From Dysosmobacter sp. (GTDB taxonomy: Bacteria > Bacillota > Clostridia > Oscillospirales > Oscillospiraceae): a stretch of DNA of 44,753 nt. How positions within the stretch are numbered: the first letter of the stretch is position 1; every line of letters starts with the position of its first letter. The DNA is taken from assembly GCA_026169195.1 (NCBI GenBank), contig JAPFEH010000088.1:1-44753 (forward strand). Reading direction: 5' to 3'. This document shows, piece by piece, positions 31,580 to 41,168 of the stretch. Below the pieces are notes generated by a model that saw only the letters and a list, made by a program, of their open reading frames with translations, searched no databases and had not been told where the DNA came from. Both the position numbers and the translations under genes were made by a program.

Positions 31580-33760
31580 ATGAAGACAAAGAAGTTGCTG
31601 TCTCTGCTGATGGCACTGGTCATGGTAGTTTCCCTGACCGTTACAGCCAATGCTGCAGAGACCGGTGAGACCGACCTGAAGGGCGCCATTGTGCTGCTGC
31701 ACACCAATGACGTTCATGGAGCGATCTCTGAGTATGCCAAGGTATCTGCGCTGAAGGATACCTATGAGAAGATGGGCGCTTATGTCCTGCTGATGGACGC
31801 CGGTGACTTTATTCAGGGTGACCCCTCGGTCAGTCTGTCTCAGGGCGCTACGGCTGTGGAGCTGATGAACATGGCCGGCTATGATGTGGCTGCTGTGGGT
31901 AATCACGAGCTTGATTATGGTTATGCCAATCTGGCGGAACTGGCGGAGGATGCCAAGTTCCCGCTGGTAGCGGCCAATATGCAGTATAAGGGGAAAACGG
32001 CGTTTGAGGATCACATGATCTTTACCAGCCCCAATGGCGTGAAGATCGGTGTGTTCGGTCTGGCAACGCCGGAAACCGCGACAAAAGCCAATCCCGCAAA
32101 GATCAAGGATGTGACCTTCCTGAGCGGGGAAAAGCTGTTTGACTGTGCGCAGGCACAGGTGGATGCGCTGAAGGCGGAAAAGTGTGATATCATCGTCTGT
32201 CTGGGGCATCTGGGCATTGATGCGGAATCTGCCGGCAACCGCTCCATTGATCTTTTGAAGGAAGTGGAGGGCATCGATATTTTCATCGACGGCCATTCCC
32301 ACTCCGATCTGAATGCGATCATGGAGGTTACGAATAAGACCGGCATGGTGGGCGACACCCTGCTGACATCCACCGGCACCAAGCTGAACAATGTAGGCGT
32401 TGTGGTGATCGCGGATGACGGTGCCATGACCATGCAGTTTGCGCTGAAGGATTTGACCGTCACTCCCGATCAGACGGTGGCGGACCGTGCCGCGGCCATT
32501 CAGGCGGAAATCGACAAGGAATACGGTACCGTGTTTGCAAAGACTGAGGTGGAACTCAACGGTGTGAAGGCGGAAGTCCGTACCGGTGAGACGAATCTGG
32601 GCGATCTGATTACCGATGCGCTGGTCTGGGGCGCCAAGGATGCCGGCATCAAGGTGGATGCGGCTGTGACCAACGGCGGCGGCATCCGGGCGTCCATTGC
32701 AAAGGGCGATATCACCAAGAAGGATGTCAATACCGTACTGCCCTTTGGAAACACATTGAGCATTGTGAAGCTGACCGGCGCGGAGCTGCTGGAAGCGCTG
32801 GAGGCATCCACGTACTGCACGCCTGAGACCATTGGCGGTTTCCCGCAGGTTTCCGGCATCACCTTCACAGTGGACACCACCAAAGCCTTCGATCAGGGAG
32901 ATCTGTATCCCGGCTCCACCTATCATGCGCCCAAGACCATCAACCGTGTGACGATCCAGACGGTGGGCGGCAAGGCGTTTGATCCCAAGGCCACTTATAC
33001 CATTGCGACCAACGACTTTATGGCCGCCGGCGGTGATACCTATTATGCGTTCAACGCCGCGGGCTTTGTGGATACCGGTGTTCCGATGGATGAAGTGGTC
33101 ATGAGCTACATCAAGGAAGAACTGAAGGGTGTTGTTACCGCGAAGGATTACGGCACGCCGGATGAACGCATCACCGTGGTCAAGGGCCTGCCCTTTACCG
33201 ATGTGCCTGCGGATGCTGCCTACTATGATGAACTGAAGTATGTCTATGAAAATGACATCTTCAAGGGATATACGGAGACCAGCTTTGGCCCCGACAATAC
33301 ACTCAACCGCGGTCAGATGGTCACAGTGCTGTGGCGGATGAACGGCTCTCCCGAGCCGAAGACCGCCTGCCCCTTTGGCGATGTGACAGCCAACTCTCCC
33401 TTCCGCAAGGCCATCGCATGGGCGGCGGAGAACGGATTGACCAATGGCTATACCGCCACGACCTTCGCACCCGGACAGGCAATCTCCCGTCAGCAGTTCC
33501 TGACGATCCTGTACCGCTATGCCCAGTTTATGAAGTATGACGTATCCGTCGGAGAAAAGACCAGCCTCTCCGCCTATGAGGACGCGGGTAAGGTCAGCGA
33601 GACCTTTGTTCCTGCCATGCAGTGGGCCTGCGGTTCCGGCGTCTTGGAAGCAGAAAAGACGCTGACGCCCGCGGAGCCTGCCCTGCGGTATCAGGTGGCT
33701 GAGTTCCTCGCACGCTTCTGCCAGAAGGTTGTCCCTGACGAGACACAGGCGGCCGCTTGA
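31580..33760 (+). CDS. SLH-domain 5'-nucleotidase / UDP-sugar hydrolase
   Basis: 726 residues, ATG 31580 with AAGGGGG 7 bases upstream. A signal peptide (to ~25) is followed by a calcineurin-like phosphatase domain (LLHTNDVHG ~40, DAGDFIQGDP ~73, GNHELDYG ~113, DGHSHSD ~237). Then comes the 5'-nucleotidase C-terminal domain (~290-525), with TNGGGIRASIAKGDIT at ~370. Three SLH repeats end it (~540-720): YDELKYVYENDIFKGYTETS, FRKAIAWAAENGLTNGYTAT and FVPAMQWACGSGVLEAEKTL. It hydrolyses extracellular nucleotides and is held on the wall by SLH binding to pyruvylated polymer, which the upstream CsaB fusion could make. Confidence 0.95.
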   Translation: MKTKKLLSLLMALVMVVSLTVTANAAETGETDLKGAIVLLHTNDVHGAISEYAKVSALKDTYEKMGAYVLLMDAGDFIQGDPSVSLSQGATAVELMNMAGYDVAAVGNHELDYGYANLAELAEDAKFPLVAANMQYKGKTAFEDHMIFTSPNGVKIGVFGLATPETATKANPAKIKDVTFLSGEKLFDCAQAQVDALKAEKCDIIVCLGHLGIDAESAGNRSIDLLKEVEGIDIFIDGHSHSDLNAIMEVTNKTGMVGDTLLTSTGTKLNNVGVVVIADDGAMTMQFALKDLTVTPDQTVADRAAAIQAEIDKEYGTVFAKTEVELNGVKAEVRTGETNLGDLITDALVWGAKDAGIKVDAAVTNGGGIRASIAKGDITKKDVNTVLPFGNTLSIVKLTGAELLEALEASTYCTPETIGGFPQVSGITFTVDTTKAFDQGDLYPGSTYHAPKTINRVTIQTVGGKAFDPKATYTIATNDFMAAGGDTYYAFNAAGFVDTGVPMDEVVMSYIKEELKGVVTAKDYGTPDERITVVKGLPFTDVPADAAYYDELKYVYENDIFKGYTETSFGPDNTLNRGQMVTVLWRMNGSPEPKTACPFGDVTANSPFRKAIAWAAENGLTNGYTATTFAPGQAISRQQFLTILYRYAQFMKYDVSVGEKTSLSAYEDAGKVSETFVPAMQWACGSGVLEAEKTLTPAEPALRYQVAEFLARFCQKVVPDETQAAA

Positions 33761-33799
33761 GGGAAGCTTTCTGAAAACCGCCATTTGAATCACGTGCAA

Positions 33800-33839
33800 A
33801 AAGTCCGGAGAACCGTTTTCCAGCGGTTCTCCGGACTTT
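33800..33839 (+). terminator. Terminator of the nucleotidase gene
   Basis: AAAGTCCGGAGAACCG (33800-33815), 8-base loop, complement at 33824-33839. Sixteen-bp stem ending in TTTC. Confidence 0.85.
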
Positions 33840-33876
33840 CATATAGAGATTTTCTGATCTGCGGCCAGCCCCCGTT

Positions 33877-33911
33877 TTGCGACGGTTTTTCCGGAAGGCC
33901 TGCCCTATAAT
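33877..33911 (+). promoter_or_regulatory. Candidate spoIIG-type promoter
   Basis: TTGCGA (33877-33882) and TATAAT (33906-33911) are 23 bases apart. The Bacillus spoIIG promoter also has an abnormally long spacer (22) and depends on Spo0A. No clean TGTCGAA box is visible, so the Spo0A link is tentative. Confidence 0.45.
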
Positions 33912-33940
33912 GATGGTGTCTTGGCGGGGGAGGTGCTTGG

Positions 33941-34897
33941 ATGACGGTCGTTTATGCAGATTCTGTCTTTTTTCTCAACGGGATCATGGATTATCTGCTC
34001 TGTCTGGTGACAGCCCGTCTGGCAGGGGTTCCCCTTCGCCGGTGGAGGTATGCGGCTGCGGCGCTTCTGGGAGGCGCGTACGCCGTGGCGGTGTTTTTGC
34101 CGGGGTTTCGCTTTCTGGCCTGCTGGCCGGGGAAACTGGCGGTTGGCGCGGTGATGGCAGTGATCGCCTTTGGCGGGGAACCGCATTTGCTGCGGTTGAC
34201 GCTGCTGTTTTTTGCTCTTTCCTGCGGGCTGGCGGGTACGGTGCTGGGACTGGGACTGCTTTCAAACAGCACTCTGCCGCGGGCCAATGGAATCTTTTAT
34301 ACCGATGTCAATCTCCAAGTTCTGGTATTGTCTGCCGCGGCGGTGTATCTGCTGGTGCGTGTGGTGTTCCGGGCGGCAGCCCGCCATGGACTGCGGGGAG
34401 AGTATTTGCCGGTGCGGGTCTGCATCGGCGGCCGGACGGAAGAGTTGTCCGCTCTGTGGGACAGCGGCAATCAGCTGCGGGAGCCGGGCAGTGGACGGCA
34501 GGTTCTGGTGGTAGCGCCCGGGAGCCTGAACGCGATCCTGCCGCCGCCTGTTTTGCGTCTGCTGACAGAAGAATGCCTCCGGGATCCGGCTGCGCTGCTG
34601 GAGCCGCTGCGGGCGGCGGCTCCGGTACTGCGTCCCAGACTGATTCCCTACCATGCGGTAGGCACACCGGCGGGACTGCTGCTGGCAATTCGAACAGAGT
34701 ATGTGGAAATCTGCGGCACCTGTATACCGGAGGCGGCGGCAGCGCTGTCTCCCACGGCATTGGGGCCGGATTATTCTGCTCTTTGGGGCGGTGAGATCAG
34801 AAAGGGAGGAGCGCATGAAGCTGTTGGGACGCATTTGGCAATGGCTGCGGGTGCAGCTGGGCATGGTTCCGGCCATCCATTACATCGGAGGAAGTGA
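33941..34897 (+). CDS. spoIIGA: Sigma-E processing peptidase SpoIIGA
   Basis: 318 residues, ATG 33941 with GGGGGAGG upstream. Five N-terminal membrane helices (~1-140) and a cytosolic aspartic-protease domain with the active-site motif [12 protein letters not shown] (~167) are those of SpoIIGA, which cleaves pro-sigma-E in the mother cell during sporulation. The last ~27 codons run past the sigE start, so 83 bases are read in two frames. Homologues usually end near the [18 protein letters not shown] segment (~275-292), so the tail [20 protein letters not shown] is likely extra. Confidence 0.93.
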   Translation: MTVVYADSVFFLNGIMDYLLCLVTARLAGVPLRRWRYAAAALLGGAYAVAVFLPGFRFLACWPGKLAVGAVMAVIAFGGEPHLLRLTLLFFALSCGLAGTVLGLGLLSNSTLPRANGIFYTDVNLQVLVLSAAAVYLLVRVVFRAAARHGLRGEYLPVRVCIGGRTEELSALWDSGNQLREPGSGRQVLVVAPGSLNAILPPPVLRLLTEECLRDPAALLEPLRAAAPVLRPRLIPYHAVGTPAGLLLAIRTEYVEICGTCIPEAAAALSPTALGPDYSALWGGEIRKGGAHEAVGTHLAMAAGAAGHGSGHPLHRRK

Positions 34898-35513
34898 TAC
34901 CCTGCCGCCGCCGCTGGGGAAGGAGCGGGAAGCGGAGCTGCTGGGGCGGCTGGAAGATCCGGAGGCCAGAAAGGAACTGATTGAACATAATCTGCGTCTG
35001 GTGGTGTACATCGCAAGACGGTTTGAAAACACCGGAATCGGCATTGAAGATCTGATTTCGATTGGAACGATCGGTTTGATCAAAGCGGTTGGGACGTACC
35101 GTGCAGACAAAAAAATCAAGCTGGCAACCTATGCGTCCCGCTGCATTGAAAATGAGATTTTAATGTATCTGCGTAAAAACGCCAACCGGAGGGGCGAGGT
35201 TTCCTTTGACGAACCCTTGAATACCGACTGGGATGGCAATGAGCTGCTGCTTTCCGACGTGCTGGGGACGGATGCCGACGTTGTTATGCGGCCGATCGAG
35301 GAGGACGTGGATCGAAGCCTGCTGGCAGCGGCGATCAGTCTGCTTTCCCCTCGGGAAAAGGAGATCATTACCATGCGTTTTGGTTTGGGGGGCAGGCAGG
35401 AGCAGACCCAGAAAGAAGTGGCCGACCAGTTGGGAATTTCCCAATCCTACATTTCCAGACTGGAAAAACGGATCATTCAGCGGCTGAAAAAGGAAATTTT
35501 GCGGCTGTCCTAA
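34815..35513 (+). CDS. sigE: Sporulation sigma factor sigma-E (pro-form)
   Basis: 232 residues from ATG 34815, with AGGGAGGA 4 bases upstream. The N-terminal [15 protein letters not shown] pro-segment keeps it inactive at the membrane until SpoIIGA cuts. Regions follow in order: 2 ([16 protein letters not shown], then [16 protein letters not shown], and [20 protein letters not shown] ~118-137) and 4 ([17 protein letters not shown] with [20 protein letters not shown]). It directs early mother-cell transcription. In many Clostridia sigG follows sigE; here valS follows. Confidence 0.96.
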   Translation: MKLLGRIWQWLRVQLGMVPAIHYIGGSDTLPPPLGKEREAELLGRLEDPEARKELIEHNLRLVVYIARRFENTGIGIEDLISIGTIGLIKAVGTYRADKKIKLATYASRCIENEILMYLRKNANRRGEVSFDEPLNTDWDGNELLLSDVLGTDADVVMRPIEEDVDRSLLAAAISLLSPREKEIITMRFGLGGRQEQTQKEVADQLGISQSYISRLEKRIIQRLKKEILRLS

Positions 35514-35515
35514 GC

Positions 35516-35544
35516 TTGACAATCTGTATCGGGTATACTATACT
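35516..35544 (+). promoter_or_regulatory. Promoter of valS
   Basis: TTGACA (35516-35521), 17 bases, TATACT (35539-35544). It sits just after the sigE stop, giving a transcript that begins near 35550 with the T-box. Confidence 0.8.
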
Positions 35545-35554
35545 GTAACGGTAT

Positions 35555-35806
35555 ATGGAAAACTGCGAAGATGGGGAGCAGTATCCGGTGCGTGAAAGCA
35601 AAGAGAGGGAGCGGATGGTGAAAGCTCCCGTGCAGCGGCCGGTGAAGTCGTCCCGGAGCATCGGGCTGAACAAGCAGTAAGCCGCGACGGAATCCCTCCG
35701 TTATCCGGGAAGAACGCTTTGCGTTGTTGAGTGCGGGTTTTCCCGAATTCAGGTGGTACCACGGATCATTGTTCGCCCTGAGCCTTTTGGCTCAGGGCGT
35801 TTTTTT
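35555..35806 (+). promoter_or_regulatory. T-box leader of valS
   Basis: The T-box sequence AGGTGGTACCACGG is at 35751-35764, and the Stem I region covers about 35555-35690. Antiterminator pairing competes with the terminator at 35774-35806. A GTC triplet at 35647-35649 in GGTGAAGTC could be the valine specifier, but I could not fold Stem I fully. It senses uncharged tRNA(Val) and allows valS transcription. Confidence 0.92.
35774..35806 (+). terminator. T-box terminator
   Basis: CGCCCTGAGCC, TTTT loop, GGCTCAGGGCG, then TTTTTTT. It is disrupted by the antiterminator when uncharged tRNA is bound. Confidence 0.92.
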
Positions 35807-35961
35807 GTGGTCTGCGGGGCAGACATTCCTCATTTACAGACGCGGCGCCTGCTGAAATGATCGATTGCGGCGGTGCGGGCTTCTGATGGATGAAGGATAC
35901 GGGACGCAGAAAACATGCAGAAAAATGGTTTCCAAAGATTTAGAACAGGAGAGACGAACGT

Positions 35962-38598
35962 ATGAAAAAAGAACTGCCCAAGGTGTATGAACCCCAGCAG
36001 GTGGAGGATCGCATCTACAAGATGTGGGAGGAGGGCAACTGCTTTGCCAGCACGCCTGATCCGGAGAAAAAGCCCTTTTCCATTGTTATGCCGCCCCCCA
36101 ATGTGACGGGACAGCTGCACATGGGACATGCGCTGGACTGCACTCTGCAGGACATCCTGACCCGTTTTAAGCGGATGCAGGGCTACGAAGCCCTGTGGGT
36201 CCCCGGTACCGACCACGCCGGCATTGCCACGCAGATCAAGGTGGAAGAGGATCTTCGGGTCAAGGAAGGAAAGACCCGGTACGATCTGGGCCGCGAAAAA
36301 TTCCTCCAGCGGGTATGGAAATGGAAGGAGGAGTACGGCAACCGGATCGTGGAGCAGCAGAAAAAGATGGGCGTTTCCTGCGACTGGAGCCGTTCCCGCT
36401 TTACCATGGACGAAGGCTGCTCCAAGGCTGTGCGGGAGACGTTCTGCGAATTGTATGATAAGGGCCTGATCTATAAGGGCAGCCGTATCATCAACTGGTG
36501 CCCCCATTGCATCACCGCCCTTTCCGACGCGGAGGTGGAGTATCAGGACAAGCCCGGACACCTGTGGCATATCCGTTATCCTCTGGCAGACGGATCCGGT
36601 GATCTGGTGGTGGCAACGACGCGTCCGGAGACCATGATGGGCGATACCGGCGTGGCAGTGAATCCGGAGGATGAGCGGTTCAAACACCTGATCGGCAAGA
36701 GCTGCATCCTGCCCATTATGAACCGGGAGATCCCCATTGTGGCAGACGAGTATGTGGAGCTGGGATTCGGCACCGGCGCCGTAAAGATGACGCCGGCCCA
36801 TGACCCCAATGACTTTGAGGTGGGTCTGCGCCATCATCTGGAAGTCATCCGCTGCATCGGCGATGACGGACGCATCAACGAAAACGGCGGCCCTTACAAT
36901 GGAATGGACCGTTACGAATGCCGCAAGCAGATTGTGAAGGACCTGGAGGAGCAGGGCTATCTGGTGAAAACCGAGCCGTACAGCCACAATGTCGGCACCT
37001 GCTACCGCTGCCATAATGATGTGGAGCCGCTCATTTCCGCCCAGTGGTTTGTCAAGATGGAGCCTCTGGCAAAAGAGGCTCTGCGGGTGGTGCAGGAAGG
37101 GGAGGTAAAATTTGTCCCCGAGCGCTTCGCCAAGACTTACACCAATTGGATGGAAAATGTTCATGACTGGTGCATTTCCCGTCAGCTGTGGTGGGGACAC
37201 CAGATTCCGGCGTGGTATTGTGATGCGTGCGGACATATCAATGTCAGCCGTGAGGACCCCACGCAGTGTGAACGGTGCGGCTGCACGCAGTTGACCCGGG
37301 ATCCGGATGTGCTGGATACGTGGTTCAGCTCTGCCCTGTGGCCGTTCTCGACGCTGGGCTGGCCGGAAAAGACCGCCGATCTGGAATACTATTATCCCAC
37401 CAGCGTCATGGTGACCGGATATGATATCATTTTCTTCTGGGTGGCCCGCATGATTTTCTCCGGCTGCGAGCAGATGAAGAAGATTCCCTTCCACACCGTT
37501 TTGATCCATGGTCTGGTTCGGGACGATAAGGGCCGCAAGATGTCCAAGTCTTTGGGCAACGGCATTGACCCGCTGGAAATGGCGGAGCAGTACGGCGCCG
37601 ATGCCCTGCGGTTTAACCTGATTACCGGCAACAGCCCCGGAAATGATACCCGCTTCTATACGGAAAAGTGCGAGGCCATGCGGAACTTTGCCAATAAGAT
37701 CTGGAATGCCAGCCGGTTTGTCATGATGAATCTTACCATTGAACACTGTGCGCTGCCCGAGGCGGACCAGCTGGCTCCGGAGGATCAGTGGATACTCTCC
37801 AAGCTGAATACGCTGATCAAAGAGGTCACGGAAAATCTGGATGCCTACGAGATCGGTGTGGCATCTGCCAAGGTTTATGATTTCATTTGGGACACCTATT
37901 GCGACTGGTATATTGAGCTGACCAAGACCCGTCTGAACGGAGAGGACGAGGCGGCCAAGCTGACGGCGCAGAATGTGCTGTGCTATGTGCTGACGGAGCT
38001 TTTGAAGCTGCTGCATCCCTTCATGCCCTTCATCACGGAGGAGATTTTCCAGGCGCTGCCTCATGAGGGGAACTTTATCATGACGGCCCAGTGGCCCGTC
38101 TGGCGGGAGACCCTCAACTTCCCCGAGGAAGAAAACGCCATGGAAGCGGTCATGGACACCATCAAGGCGATTCGTGCCCGCCGGGCGGAGATGAACGTGC
38201 CTCCCTCCAAAAAGGCAGAGGTGCTGCTGGTGACATCGACACCGGAAATTTATCAGCAGGGTCTGCACTTTATGCAGCGGCTTGCCTATGCCAGTGAAGT
38301 GCGGTTTGCCGACACTGCGCCGGCGGATATCAATGGGCTGGTGACGGTCGTCACCCACAACGCCACAGCTTATCTGCCCCTCAGCGAGCTGGTGGATCTG
38401 GCTGCGGAACGGGAGCGCATTGCCAAGGAAATTGAAAAGGCACAGAACGGCCTGCGCATCGTAGAGCAAAAGCTTTCCAATGAAAAGTTTGTGGCGCGTG
38501 CGCCGGAAGCGGTGGTCAATGCGGAAAAGGAAAAGGCTGCCAAATTCCGGGAATTGATCGCCAAGCTGGAGGAATCGTCCAAAGCCATGGAAGGCTGA
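35962..38598 (+). CDS. valS: Valyl-tRNA synthetase
   Basis: 878 residues, ATG 35962 with AGGAGAG upstream. Class I synthetase charging tRNA(Val). The HIGH box is [10 protein letters not shown] (~50) and KMSKS is in [16 protein letters not shown] (~525). The editing domain (~190-340) contains [17 protein letters not shown]. The anticodon-binding domain (~600-760) and the C-terminal coiled-coil arm (~815-878, [19 protein letters not shown]) are complete. A T-box leader controls it. The next 100 bases hold a terminator, and the foreign island begins about 250 bases further on. Confidence 0.98.
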   Translation: MKKELPKVYEPQQVEDRIYKMWEEGNCFASTPDPEKKPFSIVMPPPNVTGQLHMGHALDCTLQDILTRFKRMQGYEALWVPGTDHAGIATQIKVEEDLRVKEGKTRYDLGREKFLQRVWKWKEEYGNRIVEQQKKMGVSCDWSRSRFTMDEGCSKAVRETFCELYDKGLIYKGSRIINWCPHCITALSDAEVEYQDKPGHLWHIRYPLADGSGDLVVATTRPETMMGDTGVAVNPEDERFKHLIGKSCILPIMNREIPIVADEYVELGFGTGAVKMTPAHDPNDFEVGLRHHLEVIRCIGDDGRINENGGPYNGMDRYECRKQIVKDLEEQGYLVKTEPYSHNVGTCYRCHNDVEPLISAQWFVKMEPLAKEALRVVQEGEVKFVPERFAKTYTNWMENVHDWCISRQLWWGHQIPAWYCDACGHINVSREDPTQCERCGCTQLTRDPDVLDTWFSSALWPFSTLGWPEKTADLEYYYPTSVMVTGYDIIFFWVARMIFSGCEQMKKIPFHTVLIHGLVRDDKGRKMSKSLGNGIDPLEMAEQYGADALRFNLITGNSPGNDTRFYTEKCEAMRNFANKIWNASRFVMMNLTIEHCALPEADQLAPEDQWILSKLNTLIKEVTENLDAYEIGVASAKVYDFIWDTYCDWYIELTKTRLNGEDEAAKLTAQNVLCYVLTELLKLLHPFMPFITEEIFQALPHEGNFIMTAQWPVWRETLNFPEEENAMEAVMDTIKAIRARRAEMNVPPSKKAEVLLVTSTPEIYQQGLHFMQRLAYASEVRFADTAPADINGLVTVVTHNATAYLPLSELVDLAAERERIAKEIEKAQNGLRIVEQKLSNEKFVARAPEAVVNAEKEKAAKFRELIAKLEESSKAMEG

Positions 38599-38845
38599 GT
38601 GCTATAGAACGAGCGCGAGATGCGTTTTGCTGCAGGCAAAACCTTGGCGCAGGGGGAATTTACTTGCCCCGAGCATATAAAATCTCGTGCGGAGACCAAA
38701 ACAAAAGCACCTGCGAAAGCAGGTGCTTTTGTTTTGTAAAAGAGGAGCAACAAAGTGAGTGCACTTTGACTTTTGTAAAAAGCCGGAGCCAAAGAGGAAG
38801 ACGTCGAACTCAGCGGCTGCCCCTTTAACAAAAGGGGCAATTACC
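38599..38845. ncRNA. Structured intergenic element with strong hairpin, unassigned
   Basis: No gene on the valS strand. GCGAGAT (38619-38625) could pair with ATCTCGT (38681-38688), enclosing GTTTTGC/GGCAAAAC and GGGGGAATT...CTTGCCCC hairpins. This three-stem shape is followed by the 17-bp hairpin at 38698-38735 and further short inverted repeats. The reverse reading continues into the recombinase tail. It could be a small RNA, a terminator complex or an interspersed repeat; I cannot decide from one copy. Confidence 0.35.
38698..38735. terminator. Very strong bidirectional hairpin after valS
   Basis: AAAACAAAAGCACCTGC, GAAA loop, GCAGGTGCTTTTGTTTT: 17-bp perfect stem with a GNRA-type loop. 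It terminates valS and would shield it from the island on the reverse strand. Confidence 0.85.
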
Positions 38846-39800
38846 AAGTTGCCAAGTTCATCCCAGATTATCTCCGTTCTGTCCTCGGAGTAAAAAATAT
38901 CGCCACCGCTTATCGTTATATAGATAAATCTTATCGACGCAATACTCCATCACCGCATCGCGGGTCTTCGGGTGTCGAAGTCCGCCCTCATGAACTTATC
39001 GAAATATGACTTGATGCTGTGCCCAGCCTCAGTGGCCTAGTTCAGAGCGGCTTTCTGTTCCTCGAGCTGCACAAGCCTGCCGGTCACAAAATCGCTCAGG
39101 ATGCCCTTCTCGATGACCTTCAGCAGGTTTGCCATGGACTTTTCCACGTCTCGGCGTTTTGCCCCCAGCCCATCAAGATAATGCGTGTTCTGATAGTTAT
39201 CCCGATAGTACGCCGCAGCATCCACCGCCAATGACGCGAGATTCTCCGTGTTCTCCAACAGACCGAGGAGCAGTATCGTCACAAGCTCCTTGACTTGCTC
39301 CTTGCGTATTTGTTCTTGTCACACTGCTTGGCTGTCTGGGACTTGCAATAGTAATAATATTATTTTCGCTCCGTCTTGCTGGTGCCGTGGATGCCCTGCA
39401 TGCTCGCACCGCACTCCCCGCAGAACAGCTTTCCGGTCAGCCAATAGCGAGGAACCTCGATATCGTCCATCCCTCATGCACGCTGCAAACCCTTGTGTTT
39501 GTTCAATGTAAACCGCGCCTGCACCTCGTTGAACGTGTTCGCGTCTATCAACGCCGACATCCCGTCCGGAACCACGATGTCACCATGACGATACTCGTCT
39601 ATATAAGCTAGATTTTGCAGCATCTTGTTCATGGTCTTGACGTCGAACTTGGCACCTCGGGTTGTACACAGCCCCTGCGCGTTAAACTCGTCGCATATCG
39701 TCTGCATAGCCTTACCAGCAACGTACTCCACGAACATCCTCTGCACGAACGGTGCCGTGTCCTCGTGCGCTCGAACTGCCGCCCCGACTTTTCTTTTGTC
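38845..39800 (-). pseudogene. Large serine recombinase, decayed; catalytic domain missing
   Basis: Reverse-strand pieces line up in order. AHEDTAPFVQRMFVEYVAGK and FNAQGLCTTRGAKFDVKTMN belong to the recombinase domain, continuing through 39474-39800. A zinc-ribbon follows with FCGECGASMQGIHGTSKTER, then an in-frame TAA near 39360, YYYYCKSQTAKQCDKN and a frameshift near 39304. The coiled-coil end (39037-39282) contains LLGLLENTENLASLAVDA and finishes at a TAG at 39037. A further frame-broken tail (DAVMEYCVDKIYLYNDK, WDELGNLVI) reaches ~38845. The N-terminal resolvase domain with the serine nucleophile is absent, so it cannot recombine. Confidence 0.75.
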
Positions 39801-40093
39801 GCAATGGTTTGTTCACCATTTGTATTCGTAATTCGAAACCCATGAATGATTCGATTGCGCGTATCGACAAGGTCATCAAACAATTGAACTATTACGTCAG
39901 GTAGCTTTCCATCCACATAGTTTTTAATAGATCCCGATGTCTTGTCAATCAATGCGTACCGTGATGCCGAATCGTCTATTCTCAACACGTTTTCAATACC
40001 GTTATTTGAGCTGAACACGCTAATTGCCGTACCAAGTAACACTCTATATCGATTTGTGGGCAATGATTGACGTGTCAGCGTTGCGTCATACAT
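39797..40093 (-). pseudogene. HEPN-like protein, 3' truncated by recombinase debris
   Basis: Starts MYDATLTRQSLPTNRYRV at 40093, overlapping the specificity-subunit stop by 8 bases (ATGTATGA), with GGAAGG upstream. It reads sensibly for about 98 residues to EQTIATKEK. The segment LFDDLVDTRNRIIHGFRI carries RNRIIH, the R-x4-H motif of HEPN nucleases and toxin-like proteins. After ~39797 the recombinase frame begins, so its end was lost or replaced. As the last gene of the RM operon it may have been an accessory effector; its activity is not established. Confidence 0.6.
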
Positions 40094-41168
40094 TACGACC
40101 TTCCACACAACCTAATCCAGAAAGAGTGCTACCCGATACCTGCATCATTTGCAACATGTATTCGTCCATATATACCCAGTCGGGATTGCCATCTTGCGTA
40201 ACGGGAAGTGAAACAGATAGTAACTTTGCCTTATCCCACACGCATTTATCGTCATAGCTGAACTTGTCTTTAATAGATTTCTCAATGACTGTAGACAAAA
40301 ACATCAACGTAAACGCTGATTCGATACTCATCTTAGGCTTGACTAAATATGCATCCCACAAAACACCTGTCTTCTGTGGTTGTGCATAAACATCGCCTGT
40401 CGCAATAGCACCATTTTGCACAATATCAATCGTCATTTCAGCCGCATCAAAATCAGCTTCGCGCCCGTAATACATGATACCGTTGTTTCCGTGTTTGGCA
40501 TTCACCAATGGAAGATTGAATTCTTCATTCCGCTCTTCTGAAACATCTAACACCTTGTTAAAATTGGGCTTTTTAATATCAAGTTGCAGTTTTTCGAACA
40601 AATCACCAATGACAAATTCGCGCCACTCAGACACGTCTAAGACATGCTTATCACCATCAGCGTGACTCAAATTCTCAAGGCTCGCTTCGGATTCCTGCAT
40701 GACCTCCGACATGTATTCATTCATGTACGACCAGTCAGGGCTGCCATCGACATCAACAGGGAGTTTGATTCGCTCCTCCTTCAATAAATCAGGAAATAGC
40801 CCATAGTTATACGGGTATTTATGCGTTATTGTTTGCAGGCATGAGGTAAGAAACATACAAGTCATCGGACTGTATTCACGCGTATCTATGTAATAAATAT
40901 CACGCCCTGACAAAAATGGCTCAGCTTGATAGAAAAAAGTCGCATTTTCCGCGCCCCACGTTATGACCCCGGATGGACTTGGCTCCACGTCATCAACCAT
41001 CTGCACACGACATTTAATACCGTTATCAAATTTCGTTCTCACAACATATGGAACGCCATCGTCAGCCTCGATAACCTGCCGATTATGCAAAACCGTTGGT
41101 TTGACAAAATTTGAAAACAAATCACCGACACGGAATTCTTTCCACTCGCTTGTATCAATCTTCGCCAT
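40086..41168 (-). CDS. Type IIB/I specificity subunit (two target-recognition domains)
   Basis: 360 residues from ATG 41168, overlapping the methyltransferase stop by 14 bases. Two tandem halves each begin EW(K/R)EFxxGDLF (EWKEFRVGDLF ~8; EWREFVIGDLF ~182) and end with a PxDxDGxPDWxYMxEYM-like segment (KLPVDVDGSPDWSYMNEYM ~137, SLPVTQDGNPDWVYMDEYM ~325). So there are two target-recognition domains with conserved helical spacers. This is the S-subunit or BcgI-B plan (BcgI-B is about 341 residues). The gene looks intact, unlike its neighbours. Confidence 0.85.
   Translation of the reverse strand: MAKIDTSEWKEFRVGDLFSNFVKPTVLHNRQVIEADDGVPYVVRTKFDNGIKCRVQMVDDVEPSPSGVITWGAENATFFYQAEPFLSGRDIYYIDTREYSPMTCMFLTSCLQTITHKYPYNYGLFPDLLKEERIKLPVDVDGSPDWSYMNEYMSEVMQESEASLENLSHADGDKHVLDVSEWREFVIGDLFEKLQLDIKKPNFNKVLDVSEERNEEFNLPLVNAKHGNNGIMYYGREADFDAAEMTIDIVQNGAIATGDVYAQPQKTGVLWDAYLVKPKMSIESAFTLMFLSTVIEKSIKDKFSYDDKCVWDKAKLLSVSLPVTQDGNPDWVYMDEYMLQMMQVSGSTLSGLGCVEGRNV

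Noticed and set aside
33877-34794. Forward frame of 305 codons overlapping spoIIGA
   Set aside because: Gly/Arg/Ala-rich out-of-frame reading of spoIIGA with no ribosome site; the SpoIIGA frame has the membrane helices and active site.
35830-38469. 879-codon reverse frame opposite valS, and the 767-codon reverse frame 31496-33799 opposite the nucleotidase
   Set aside because: Both are antisense shadows of clearly real genes; the products are His/Gln/Arg-rich with no recognisable fold, and have no ribosome site.
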